From contig JANQRH010000017.1 in NCBI GenBank assembly GCA_028284625.1, positions 41,277 to 105,276 of the forward strand: a stretch of 64,000 bases of DNA, written 5' to 3'. This document shows, in pieces, positions 1 to 8,983 of this stretch (positions within the stretch are counted from its first letter, which is position 1; the number at the start of each line of letters is the position of its first letter). Origin of the DNA: Afifellaceae bacterium (GTDB lineage Bacteria > Pseudomonadota > Alphaproteobacteria > Rhizobiales > Afifellaceae). The position numbers were made by a program, and so were the translations under genes. The notes under the pieces are model-generated. The model was not told the DNA's origin. It did no database searches and saw nothing but the letters and a program-made list of their open reading frames with translations.

Positions 1-12
1 TCATCCGTCGAC

Positions 13-3000
13 TCAGCGCCGGTCGACCCCGACATCGCCTATGCGGGATGGCGTCGCGTGGCCCTTTGCCTCGGGCCGTGAGGCGAGATTAAAGGTCAGT
101 ATCAGTTGCGACCCGGACTCGACGCGAAGCACGGCACGCTGGTGTTGCTGGTCAACTGTTGTTGCGAGAAGCCGCGCGCGCTTGGGTTCAACGGAGATGT
201 CAAGCGCCGGGAAGTAGATCTCTCCGCCTTCAAAGTCCGTGTTCAGTTGGATGGCGCCCGCGAACTCAAAAAGCACCGGACCGTCCGCCGCGCCGCGACC
301 GAGCGCCGCAACAGGCGGCGTAACGCATCGCCCCTCTGGCACTTCGATGACCCTTAACTGAGTCGGGTAGATCGGGAACTCCACTTCGAAGAAGTGTTTT
401 GTCAGCGCAATCGCCCGCTCCATCGCGGCCGCGACAATCTCATCGACAGAAGGTTCGATTGCAGCGAGTTCGCTGAGCCGGAAAAAGCGATTGGCCGCTG
501 TATAGATACCATTCGATGTGCGCCGCTTCAGCTTGTGAAAAGCGCGTTCCAAAGCTGCGCAGTGGCTGCCGCTTAAGAGATCGTCTGCGACGAAGAAGTC
601 GCACGCTTCCGCGTCCTCGCTCGATTGCACGACGAACGTGCCGGACGCATCGATAAGGCGCCCGTCCCCGCTGATGCGCGAACCGGTCGGCTCTTCGGCT
701 GGGGTAAACCCGCGATCCGGACCATTGGTAGATGGCTCGGGGTGAGCACGGCGACGGCCCTCCACCCCAAGGAGTTCCGGCGCGAATGCATCGCCCAGAT
801 CGGCGGTGGGCCGTCCGGTCGCCGCTGCCGGAAACAGCAATGGCCCAGGCTCCTCGTCAGCCGGTTCATCGCTCATCTGCGTCTGCGAGGCCCGATCCAA
901 CACGGATCGCGGGATCAATCGCAGCCGGCGTCCCGATGTCGCCTGGTCGTTGGCAGAAAGCGCCTTCGCAAGTAGTCCCTGCAGCCGCTCCGATCCCTCC
1001 TGGATCCACCGCGCAGCGAGCCGGGCGCGCCCGGTATCGGTGAGCGGTGGCGGCGGACTCCAATCCGGAACACGGGCCAAGGCAACGGGCACGCTGAATA
1101 CGCGCTTGCCGGCGGCGCTGAGGCGATTCAGAAACTCCCACTCGATGACGGGCTCCAGACCCGGTTCCTCGGCAAAGCCACCGGCCTCGACAAAGACATC
1201 CCTGCGCACGAGAAAAAGCCTGGCGCCGTAAACGTTCTCGTCGGCGGAAAACGCTGCCGGTCCGGCAAAGCATGGGACAACGCCGCCTCCGCCCGCAATC
1301 TCCGCCGTTGAGAAGCCGCAGACAATCGCATCGGCGTTTGTGTTTTCCATCGCCGAACGCATCGCGCGCAACGCCCCCTCATCCGGAACGACCGAAGCAT
1401 GGCAGAAGAGCAGGCAATCGCGTGATGCCGTCTCGACCACATCGTTCAGTGCGGCTCCGCCGACCATTCCCGCCGACGCCACAGGCGAGGATCGCAGGTC
1501 CAGCCGCGTCCTTGCCGCTTCGCTCGATACGCCGGCGGTCGCGATGATCTCAACGCCGTCGCTCGCCCACGCCCACAACAGTTTCGCAAGCGGCCCTTGG
1601 AGATCCAGCGGCTCGGTGCCGTGCACGATCATCGTGGCCTCTGTCGAGGGTAGCGTCGTGCTACCTCGGGACGACCGCGCGTCGGCGACAAGCCGCCCGT
1701 GCAAGGCGATCTGGTCAATATCCGCATGGGTCGGATCGAAACGAAGCCGCGCCGGCGCAATTCCCTCGCTGAGCGCTTGAATCATCCTCTCGGCGAGCGC
1801 CTTGGCGCCGCCGCCAACCAGCGCGCGCTCTCGATCCTCCTCGTGGATCAGCTCCGATATGCCCCCGACGTCTGAGGCGATGAACGGAACGCCGTTTTCC
1901 AGGCACTCGTAGACGGTATAGGGCGAGTTATCGACGCGCGACGGTAAGACGGCGAGGCAGTTCTGCGTGCGCAGCAGGTCGACCGCCTCGTGGCTCGCGA
2001 GATTCGCGATGTGCCGGGTCGCGCACGTCCAGTTCTCGGTGCGCGCCGCAAGCTGCTCTGCGACTGCGCCATCCGAACGCCCCAGGAAGATGACCTCGAA
2101 ATCTTCAAGGCCACTCGCCAGCACATGATCGATGGCGTCCGCGAACACATCGATCCCTTTGCGAAACTCCACGCGCCCAAAAAAGACCACGCGAGCAACC
2201 TTGCGCTTCTCCGCCGATACACGACCGAACCGCCGGCTCTCGCCGGTCAGACAATTGGGCACGACGATGTGCGGCGTGTCGCTTGGAAGATGCTTCTTCA
2301 GCCAATCCACCATATATGCGCTCGGCGAGACAATCACATCGGCAAGCGCCGACGAGATGCTCTCAAGCTGCGTGTACATCGCCTCGTCCGGGCTCCACGG
2401 CAGGAAGTTGCCTCTGCGGTGCCAAGCGGTCGCTCCATGGGCCGTGACGACGATCTTCGTATCCTGAAAAGCGAGGCCCGCGGCCCGTAGCAGTAGAACA
2501 CCTGCTGCATCCCCGCACGCTTCGTGGAAGTGAATCACGTCCCAGTCGCCGTCCTTCAACGCATCGGCAATCGACAGAGCGTGCTCATAAGGATGGGCGT
2601 GTCCGTTAAGGCCGGTGTATCTCGGCAAGAAATGCGTCGCCACGCCGCGCGCGCGCCAATGGTCGACGAGTTGCTTCGGCAACGACGCACCGGCGGAGAA
2701 CGGACAATACAACAGATGGACTTCGTGGCCGGCCGCAGAAAGGCGGTCGGCCAGTGCCGCCATCGCGGTCCCGATTCCGCCCGTGCGGATTGTCGCCGGC
2801 AGCTCCATTGTGACGAGGGCGATCCGCCCGGGCGGCGCCGTCAGCCACTGTCGATCGAGATAAGCCGGCGCCCGTTCGTCCACCTGCTCGGCGGCCGGCG
2901 ATATGCGCTCAGCCGGTCCGTGGGCCTCCACCTGCCGGTCCCCCGTTTGCCACCGGGTCTCGCGGCATTTCTCCAGCGCAACTGCGGTCTCAAGCTCAGC

Positions 3001-3780
3001 ATCTGTCGGGCGGATCAAATACCCCGCATCAAAAAGCGCGTCGCGACTATATGGCTTCAAACCTTCCGTCGGCAGGCAGAAGTCGTGCTCCGCAAGCCAT
3101 GACTGAAGCTCGTCGCCATCAACCTGATCATCACTGAGCTCACGCTTGTCCGCCGCCATATCAACAATGCAATCACGCCAGGCGTAGTGATGAAGAACGC
3201 CTCGGATCGGCAGATGGGCCGAGGCCTGCCCCGAATGCGGAAGATGATTGCCGCCCGAAAGGCGAAAGCTCTCACCGACATAAGCTAGCGGGTACGTGGT
3301 CTTCGGGATCGGCGCTTCGACTTGCATCCGCTCCGCCAGGCCGAAATCGTAATGGTCATACAGTTCGCTCGGCGATCCCTCGTCAGAGAGCGACGCGAGC
3401 TTGCCCTCTGCGTGCGCCCGCTGCAGCAAAGTCGCCGGCAGCTCAGAAATGCCAAACGCGCGCAGCGAAGCCACGGTCTCGTCAAGCGAATCGAACGGCA
3501 GTTCAAGAAACGCGTCAGCTTTGGCAAAGATGAGCCATTCGCCCTGGAAGCGCTTGGCGTAGCGCTCCTGGTCTAAGAACGCGTACGCATCGTCGTGCGG
3601 CGCCTGCGCGACACCGGCAATGACGACGTCGTCGGCGCGCAAGGGTTCTAGATCGGCATCGCTCCACGTGCCCCGCAGGAAGACGTGGAACGCGCTGATT
3701 CCGAGCTTTCGGTAATGCGCCAAAAAATGCGGCAGGATGTCGGAATCGTCCTGACCGACAAACGAGATAAGCTTGTACAT
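13..3780 (-). CDS. Multi-module glycosyltransferase (GT92-like / GT4 / GT2-like / prolyl-hydroxylase-like)
   Basis: A 1255-residue cytoplasmic-looking protein with no signal peptide or membrane helix. Residues 1-290 resemble a GT92/GT2-type domain (HYRKLG near 22, GEWLIFAKADAF near 80-91, although the usual DxDEF acidic motif reads KADAF). Residues 317-700 form a GT4 GT-B enzyme, with an N-terminal glycine loop (TGGIGT, about 333-338) and the E..G signature in VYECLENGVPFIASD near 623-637. Residues 715-905 look like a degenerate GT2 fold. Residues 1060-1232 resemble a P4H-type 2OG-Fe(II) oxygenase, with the distal His (H1213) and the following Arg/Ser strand, but the proximal HxD is not visible. 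It probably builds or decorates a surface glycan; acceptor unknown. Domain calls come from motif reading; the GT4 call is the firmest. Confidence 0.8.
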   Translation of the reverse strand: MYKLISFVGQDDSDILPHFLAHYRKLGISAFHVFLRGTWSDADLEPLRADDVVIAGVAQAPHDDAYAFLDQERYAKRFQGEWLIFAKADAFLELPFDSLDETVASLRAFGISELPATLLQRAHAEGKLASLSDEGSPSELYDHYDFGLAERMQVEAPIPKTTYPLAYVGESFRLSGGNHLPHSGQASAHLPIRGVLHHYAWRDCIVDMAADKRELSDDQVDGDELQSWLAEHDFCLPTEGLKPYSRDALFDAGYLIRPTDAELETAVALEKCRETRWQTGDRQVEAHGPAERISPAAEQVDERAPAYLDRQWLTAPPGRIALVTMELPATIRTGGIGTAMAALADRLSAAGHEVHLLYCPFSAGASLPKQLVDHWRARGVATHFLPRYTGLNGHAHPYEHALSIADALKDGDWDVIHFHEACGDAAGVLLLRAAGLAFQDTKIVVTAHGATAWHRRGNFLPWSPDEAMYTQLESISSALADVIVSPSAYMVDWLKKHLPSDTPHIVVPNCLTGESRRFGRVSAEKRKVARVVFFGRVEFRKGIDVFADAIDHVLASGLEDFEVIFLGRSDGAVAEQLAARTENWTCATRHIANLASHEAVDLLRTQNCLAVLPSRVDNSPYTVYECLENGVPFIASDVGGISELIHEEDRERALVGGGAKALAERMIQALSEGIAPARLRFDPTHADIDQIALHGRLVADARSSRGSTTLPSTEATMIVHGTEPLDLQGPLAKLLWAWASDGVEIIATAGVSSEAARTRLDLRSSPVASAGMVGGAALNDVVETASRDCLLFCHASVVPDEGALRAMRSAMENTNADAIVCGFSTAEIAGGGGVVPCFAGPAAFSADENVYGARLFLVRRDVFVEAGGFAEEPGLEPVIEWEFLNRLSAAGKRVFSVPVALARVPDWSPPPPLTDTGRARLAARWIQEGSERLQGLLAKALSANDQATSGRRLRLIPRSVLDRASQTQMSDEPADEEPGPLLFPAAATGRPTADLGDAFAPELLGVEGRRRAHPEPSTNGPDRGFTPAEEPTGSRISGDGRLIDASGTFVVQSSEDAEACDFFVADDLLSGSHCAALERAFHKLKRRTSNGIYTAANRFFRLSELAAIEPSVDEIVAAAMERAIALTKHFFEVEFPIYPTQLRVIEVPEGRCVTPPVAALGRGAADGPVLFEFAGAIQLNTDFEGGEIYFPALDISVEPKRARLLATTVDQQHQRAVLRVESGSQLILTFNLASRPEAKGHATPSRIGDVGVDRR

Positions 3781-3889
3781 TGCCCCAAAGCCGTTACCCG
3801 TTCACCATTGCGTCCCGGCGACCGCAAGATCAAGCGTCGACAGCCCTTTAAGGATAATTGCCGCGACATGTCCTGCGGCGTCGGCGCCC

Positions 3890-4921
3890 TCAAGGCCAAC
3901 CAAAAAGGACACGTGCGTGTTCTTCGACCGGCCGCCACTTAAGCGGTGTGCTTTCGGAGAACGGCCAATTGGTGTTGTAGTCTCTGGCAACACCGTGTTT
4001 GGCCTTTGTGTCCTCCACAAAGGCGAGAAAACGGTGCCGCTCCGGCGCCAGCTTGGCGAGTGTGCGCTCGCGGATGTACTCCCGGGGAATTCGTCGGTCC
4101 CGCAACGCCTCTACGGCCTCTCGGATCGTCCGTGGATCCGAGTCGACGACCAGGCAATAGTCCGGATCGAAGAAGACCTCACGGCCACCAAGACTCGGTG
4201 TGCTGACGATCGGCAAGCCGGCAAGCATATATTCCACGCTCGAATACATCGCTCCCTCGACAGCTGAAAGGCAGAGCCCCACGGCCGAGCGCGCAAGCGT
4301 CTCAACGATAAACTCTCTGTCCAGGTGAGCCGGCAGTCCATCCTCCAACTCGTTTATGATCGTGTGCCGCGGTTCTTTTGCCGCGAGCTGAGCGACGATC
4401 GTTCGAGCATGCGGCCGCTCGGATACGGAGGTTCCACCGCAGACATAAGCAACGCTCGCAATGTCGGCGGCCAGTTGGTGCCGCTTCTCCGGAACCGGTC
4501 GGGCGTTATAGACGGCGTCGAACATGATCTCCTCATCCGGCAAAGGACGGAAGACGCTTTCCCGCACAAAGATGTTCTGACTGGAGAAGAAGGCATCAGC
4601 CCCTGCCCCTGCCAGAAGCTCCGCTTCGAGCGGCGTGTTACCGACAAAGATAACTCGGTGCTTTGGGTGCGCTTGCCGGAACGCACGCGCCGCAGCCGCT
4701 TTAGCTCCCGCGCCGCGCTCATCGCAATGCCAAACCGTCGGCAGCAAGAACGTCACCGGTCGGTCGCTGCACCTCCGACCAAGTTCCTCCGCAAGGCCGA
4801 GATGTTGTTGCCATGGCGGCGTGTAGATGATCAGCGGCTCGGGGGATAGCAAACCCGCCACGCCGGATGTCTGGACATTGCGGCCTCTTTCGACGCTATC
4901 TCTCGTCGCCATGACTTGCAT
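3890..4921 (-). CDS. GT-B (GT4-like) glycosyltransferase
   Basis: A 343-residue protein lying 109 bp upstream of the multi-module transferase on the same strand, probably in the same transcription unit. The C-terminal half shows the GT4-type nucleotide-sugar site: EGAMYSSVEYMLAGLP followed by IVSTPSLGGREVFF, where an acidic residue precedes a glycine-rich loop. The N-terminal half has a Rossmann-like strand (PLIIYTPPW) with no signal peptide. A second in-frame Met (MATRDS) four codons in is equally possible as a start. The sugar donor and acceptor cannot be read from the sequence; its partner suggests envelope or exopolysaccharide work. Confidence 0.75.
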   Translation of the reverse strand: MQVMATRDSVERGRNVQTSGVAGLLSPEPLIIYTPPWQQHLGLAEELGRRCSDRPVTFLLPTVWHCDERGAGAKAAAARAFRQAHPKHRVIFVGNTPLEAELLAGAGADAFFSSQNIFVRESVFRPLPDEEIMFDAVYNARPVPEKRHQLAADIASVAYVCGGTSVSERPHARTIVAQLAAKEPRHTIINELEDGLPAHLDREFIVETLARSAVGLCLSAVEGAMYSSVEYMLAGLPIVSTPSLGGREVFFDPDYCLVVDSDPRTIREAVEALRDRRIPREYIRERTLAKLAPERHRFLAFVEDTKAKHGVARDYNTNWPFSESTPLKWRPVEEHARVLFGWP

Positions 4922-5009
4922 TCCCGTCGATCAGTTGGACGCCGCCCATGCCTCACCTTAGGTCCCATATCGCCTCCGCTGCAGGCCTCGTTTCCGGTAG
5001 GTTCTGCCC

Positions 5010-5540
5010 ATGAGCGAGCGATTCACACCCCTGCGTCGAGAAGACCTGGATGATCGCCAAGGCGCGGTGTTCGACGCCATTGCGGCGGGTCCGCGCGGCA
5101 GCGTCCCGTGGATATTCCATCTCTTTCTGGAAAGCCCCGACCTGGCGACGCGCATCCAGGAACTCGGCGCGTTCTGCCGCTACGGCACATCTCTCTCGCC
5201 CGATCTGTCGGAGCTTGCGATCCTCATTGTGGCGCGCCACTGGGACGCCGAATACGAATGGAGCATCCACGAAGGCGAAGCTCGCAAGGCGGGCCTTTCG
5301 GAGCCGATCATCGCGGCGCTGCGCAACGACCAGCGCCCGGCATTCGACGATGTGGCCACGGAGTTAGTCTACGAGTTCTGCACCACGTATCTGCGCGACA
5401 ATGACGTCTCCGATGCGCTGTACGCCAAAGCCTCAACGCATTTCGGCCGCAAGACGATCGTCGAGCTTGCAGCAGTGCTCGGTTATTACTCGATGCTGGC
5501 GATGGCCATCCGCATCTTTCGATTGCCGCCGGAGCGTTAG
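5010..5540 (+). CDS. Carboxymuconolactone decarboxylase family protein
   Basis: A 176-residue all-helical protein of the CMD/AhpD superfamily: the core reads LSELAILIVARHWDAEYEWSIHE followed by A.KAGL, the usual helix-turn-helix of the family. The CxxC pair of AhpD-type peroxidase partners is absent (the positions read EYEWSIHE), so thiol-disulphide chemistry is unlikely and a decarboxylase or ring-hydrolysis role, as in gamma-carboxymuconolactone decarboxylase, is more plausible. It is convergent with the IclR regulator gene (26 bp between stops), which itself belongs to a catabolic cassette. The substrate is unknown. Confidence 0.8.
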   Translation: MSERFTPLRREDLDDRQGAVFDAIAAGPRGSVPWIFHLFLESPDLATRIQELGAFCRYGTSLSPDLSELAILIVARHWDAEYEWSIHEGEARKAGLSEPIIAALRNDQRPAFDDVATELVYEFCTTYLRDNDVSDALYAKASTHFGRKTIVELAAVLGYYSMLAMAIRIFRLPPER

Positions 5541-5566
5541 CGCGCCTATGCGCGCGCGGCGGCGCT

Positions 5567-6367
5567 TTAGGCGCCGCGGCTAAGCACGTGGGAAATCACC
5601 TCCGCGGTGTGTTGCACGCGGTCCTTGTGCGCTATGAGCGGGTCAAGCGAGCGCCCTGAGACTCCGATGGCCGCGACCGGACCACCGCCAACGAGGATGA
5701 CGGCCGCCACCGAATAGGTGCCGATCTCAAACTCCTCGCGCTCCACGGCGATCCCAACCTTGCGGATGTTCGTCAGCTCGTCGCGCAGCGCCGCCTCATT
5801 CGCGATTGTCGTCTCCGTTCGGCTGACGAAGACCTCCTGTTGCAAATAGTCCCGCAGCTTCTGCTCCGGCAGATAGGCGAGCAGTGCCTTGCCGAGCGCT
5901 GAGCAATAGACCGGCAGCGTCTTTCCGACACGGGTATAACGCGTGGGGAGCGACGGCTTCTCCGCGCCGCCGAGATAGAGCATGTAATTGCGGTGCAGGA
6001 TGCCGAGATTGGCGCGCTCGCCCGACGCCTGAGCCAAGGTCTCCAGATGGGGCAGCGCCTCCAGCCGGACACGATCGGAATCGAGCAGATTGCCGGCTAG
6101 TCTGAGAACCGAGTAGCCGGGCGCGATGCGTCCGTCGCGCCGATCCTGCGACAGATAGCCTTCGCCCACCAACGTCTGAACGAGGCGGTGAGCAGTCGGC
6201 CGCGTTACGCCCGCGCGAACCGCGACTTCTGCAACCGAGAGTGGACGCTCTGCCAAAGCAAACGCGTCAAGGATAGCAAGTGCCTTACGAAGGGTCTTGG
6301 CTGCCGAAAGTGCTGATTCGTCTCGCTTTTTCGCACTGTCGGCGACCTCCACTACCGAAATTGTCAT
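5567..6367 (-). CDS. IclR family transcriptional regulator
   Basis: A protein of 266 residues from the ATG at 6367; an upstream in-frame TTG at 6406 would add 13 residues but is less convincing. The N-terminal winged helix-turn-helix reads ALAILDAFALAERPLSVAEVA with recognition helix VTRPTAHRLVQTL. The C-terminal GAF-like effector domain includes VYCSALGKALLAYLPE, the family signature. IclR proteins repress or activate neighbouring catabolic operons in response to a small aromatic or acid effector. It lies downstream of, and on the same strand as, the alpha-hydroxy-acid oxidase and BKACE genes, which are its likely targets. Confidence 0.92.
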   Translation of the reverse strand: MTISVVEVADSAKKRDESALSAAKTLRKALAILDAFALAERPLSVAEVAVRAGVTRPTAHRLVQTLVGEGYLSQDRRDGRIAPGYSVLRLAGNLLDSDRVRLEALPHLETLAQASGERANLGILHRNYMLYLGGAEKPSLPTRYTRVGKTLPVYCSALGKALLAYLPEQKLRDYLQQEVFVSRTETTIANEAALRDELTNIRKVGIAVEREEFEIGTYSVAAVILVGGGPVAAIGVSGRSLDPLIAHKDRVQHTAEVISHVLSRGA

Positions 6368-6648
6368 TGCGGTCGCCCTGTCCGTTTCTTGGACGGTAGG
6401 TGGCAAATAACGGGCACGTCAACCCCGATCGACAAAACCCACGGCAGTTGGAACACACGCGTTGCGCCGGTTGGTTGCGTTGAAGGCGCGGATGTTACGC
6501 GCAGATTGCAACCTGGCAGGCGAGTGTTGGCGTCAGCGTTCAGAAGTCGGCTCACTTGTCCACGTGCCTCAGCGCCCGCTCAGCATGCCTCCGTGCCGCC
6601 TCGCGGCGCCGGTTGCGATCCGTAAAACAACAAATACCGACAAGCACC

Positions 6649-7869
6649 TTACGACCGAACGCTGCCAATCGGCTGAGCGTGCGGCATAGTCGGATTGGTC
6701 CGGATCAGATGGGGGCCGAGCTCATCAATGCCAACGCATCCCAGCTGGCCAAGCACGCGCTCAACTTCACTGGTGAGGATGCCGATGGCGTGACGCACGC
6801 CGGGCTCGCCGCCGGCGATCAATCCATAAAGTGTGGCGCGCCCTACCATGATCGCATGCGCACCGAGCGCCAAAGCCTTCACAATATCGCTGCCACGACG
6901 AAAACCGCTGTCGATGACAATCGTCAGCCGATCGCCGAGCGCAGCCGCAACTTCCGGCAGAATTTCCATTGGCGACAAGCAGGAATCGAAGTGCCGGGCG
7001 CCGTGATTGGAAAGCACGATCCCGTCGCATCCGGCGTCGGCGGCGCGCTGCGCATCCTCCGGGCTGAGCACGCCCTTGATGAGCAGCTTGCGCGGCCACC
7101 GCTCGCGCAGCTCCGCCACATGATCCCAAGTAACGTTCGGCACGAATTCCTTACGAACAAGCGCCAGCGCACGGTCGGAGGAACTGAGCTCGTCAGGAAA
7201 GAAGTCGGCGATGTTGACGAGCTTCGGCATGCCGTTTGGAACAAGCACATCGAAGATCCAGCGCGGGTGCAGCGCGACGTCCAGCAAAGCTGGCAGGCTT
7301 AGCTTGCTGGTCTCGCGGAACTGTCGGCGGTCCCATTCGCGCAAAGACGGGACGTTGACATCGGTTGTGAAGACCAGCGCCTCGTAGTCGGAATCCTCCG
7401 CACGCTGAATGATGTCGTCGCGGACCGCCTTCTCACCGAGAATGTAGAGCTGCATCCAGCGCCGCCCCCCGCCGCCGGCTTCGTCGGCAAGCCGCTCCAG
7501 TCGCGTGTTCGACATGGTGCTCAGCGTGAAGGGGATGCCCTCCGCAGCGGCTGCGCGCGCCAGCGCCGCATCGCCACCGCCGCGGAACACATTCGTATGG
7601 CCAGTTGGCGCGATGACCAGCGGCGACGCGATCTCGCTGCCGAAAAGCGTGGTGCTGGTGCGCACCACCATCGTGTCCTTCAGCATGCGGGGTTCAAACC
7701 GCATGGTCTTGAACACATCGCGGTTCCACGCGAGCGTCAGCTCGTCTTCGCCGCCGCCCTCTAAGTACTCCGCTGCAAAAGAAGGAAGCCGCCGCAGCGC
7801 CATGCGCCGCAGATCCTCAATCGTGACGGCGCGGCTCAGGTCGGAGCCGCTGTAGTAGCGGCGCCTCAC
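6649..7869 (-). CDS. FMN-dependent alpha-hydroxy-acid oxidase/dehydrogenase
   Basis: A 406-residue TIM-barrel flavoenzyme of the lactate/mandelate/glycolate oxidase family that oxidises an L-2-hydroxy acid to a 2-oxo acid. Visible active-site elements are K265 in LLIKG, the catalytic His-Arg pair in SNHGARHFD (H289, R292) and the phosphate-binding DSGFRRGSD (320-328). The family usually reads SNHGGRQLD, so two positions differ and the substrate may be unusual. The start is a GTG; no good alternative is closer to the conserved core. It follows the BKACE gene by 58 bp on the same strand, so the two probably form one operon controlled by the IclR gene 240 bp further on. Confidence 0.88.
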   Translation of the reverse strand: MRRRYYSGSDLSRAVTIEDLRRMALRRLPSFAAEYLEGGGEDELTLAWNRDVFKTMRFEPRMLKDTMVVRTSTTLFGSEIASPLVIAPTGHTNVFRGGGDAALARAAAAEGIPFTLSTMSNTRLERLADEAGGGGRRWMQLYILGEKAVRDDIIQRAEDSDYEALVFTTDVNVPSLREWDRRQFRETSKLSLPALLDVALHPRWIFDVLVPNGMPKLVNIADFFPDELSSSDRALALVRKEFVPNVTWDHVAELRERWPRKLLIKGVLSPEDAQRAADAGCDGIVLSNHGARHFDSCLSPMEILPEVAAALGDRLTIVIDSGFRRGSDIVKALALGAHAIMVGRATLYGLIAGGEPGVRHAIGILTSEVERVLGQLGCVGIDELGPHLIRTNPTMPHAQPIGSVRS

Positions 7870-7927
7870 GTCGACGTCGCTCGCGCAACTAAAGGAGCAA
7901 CTCGGGCGACCCTCATCGATCGATCGC

Positions 7928-8863
7928 TCAGAAATTCACCCGGTCGCCGCCCTTCAGCGACAGGATCTCACGCGCCTCGTCCGGCGATGCGGCCTCAAGC
8001 CCAAGCCCCTCGATGATCTGCCTGACCTTCGTCACCTGCGCGGCGTTCGTCTCCGCCAGTTTGCCCGGGCCAAGCCACAGCGAATCCTCAAGGCCGACGC
8101 GCACATTGGCGCCATTGGCAAGCGCGATGGCCGCAATGCGCATCTGGCTTGAGCCGGCGCCGAGCACCGACCATTCGTAGTTCTCCCGCCCGAGCAGCCG
8201 ATCGGCGGTCCGGCGCATATGCATGACGTCCTCCGGATGGGTGCCAATGCCACCCAGAATGCCGAACACCGACTGGACGAAGATCGGCGGCTTGATCACG
8301 CCACGATCGAGGAAATGCGCCAGCGTATAGAGATGGCCGATATCGTAGCACTCAATCTCAAAGCGCGTGTCGTTCTCCGCGCAGGTCGTGAGGATGTACT
8401 CAATGTCGGAGAACGTGTTCTTGAAGAAGCCGCTGCGCGACGCCTCTAGATAGGGCCGCTCCCACTCATGCTTGAATTCCTTGTAGCGGGCGAGCATCGG
8501 ATAGAGCCCGAAATTCATCGTGCCCATGTTGAGCGAGGCGACCTCCGGCTTGAAGGTCGCCGCCGGCTTGACGCGCTCCTCAACCATCATGGTCGGGGCG
8601 CCGCCGGTGGTGATGTTCACCACGCATCCGCTGCGCTGCTTGATGACTTTCAGGAACGGCTCGAAAGCCTCCGGCCGCTGATCGGGCTTTCCGTCTTTCG
8701 GGTCTCGCGCATGCAAATGAACGATCGACGCGCCCGCCTCGGCCGCCCCCACCGCCGCATCGGCGATCTCCTGCGCCGTGACCGGCAGATGCGGGGACAT
8801 GGAGGGCGTGTGAATGGCGCCGGTGACCGCACAGGTGATGATGACCTTCTTGCCCCGCGCCAT
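7928..8863 (-). CDS. Beta-keto acid cleavage enzyme (BKACE, DUF849)
   Basis: A 311-residue Zn-dependent TIM-barrel protein. The metal-binding HLHAR (H49, H51) sits after the second strand, and the start region KVIITCAVTGA is typical of the family. BKACEs condense a beta-keto acid with acetyl-CoA, releasing acetoacetate and a new CoA thioester, as in carnitine and lysine degradation. An excellent Shine-Dalgarno (AGGAGG) lies 6 bases before the ATG. It is the first gene of a probable operon with the hydroxy-acid oxidase, which could supply its keto-acid substrate. The exact substrate cannot be assigned. Confidence 0.9.
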   Translation of the reverse strand: MARGKKVIITCAVTGAIHTPSMSPHLPVTAQEIADAAVGAAEAGASIVHLHARDPKDGKPDQRPEAFEPFLKVIKQRSGCVVNITTGGAPTMMVEERVKPAATFKPEVASLNMGTMNFGLYPMLARYKEFKHEWERPYLEASRSGFFKNTFSDIEYILTTCAENDTRFEIECYDIGHLYTLAHFLDRGVIKPPIFVQSVFGILGGIGTHPEDVMHMRRTADRLLGRENYEWSVLGAGSSQMRIAAIALANGANVRVGLEDSLWLGPGKLAETNAAQVTKVRQIIEGLGLEAASPDEAREILSLKGGDRVNF

Positions 8864-8983
8864 GTTTCCTCCTGCTTGGCGTGATTATTCGTGAATGTTC
8901 AATGACGCCCCGGCCCTGTCAACGCCAGGCCCTGCATTGCTCAGCGCGAGCGATCGCGGGCCGCAGCACGGCGCGGTTGAGCG

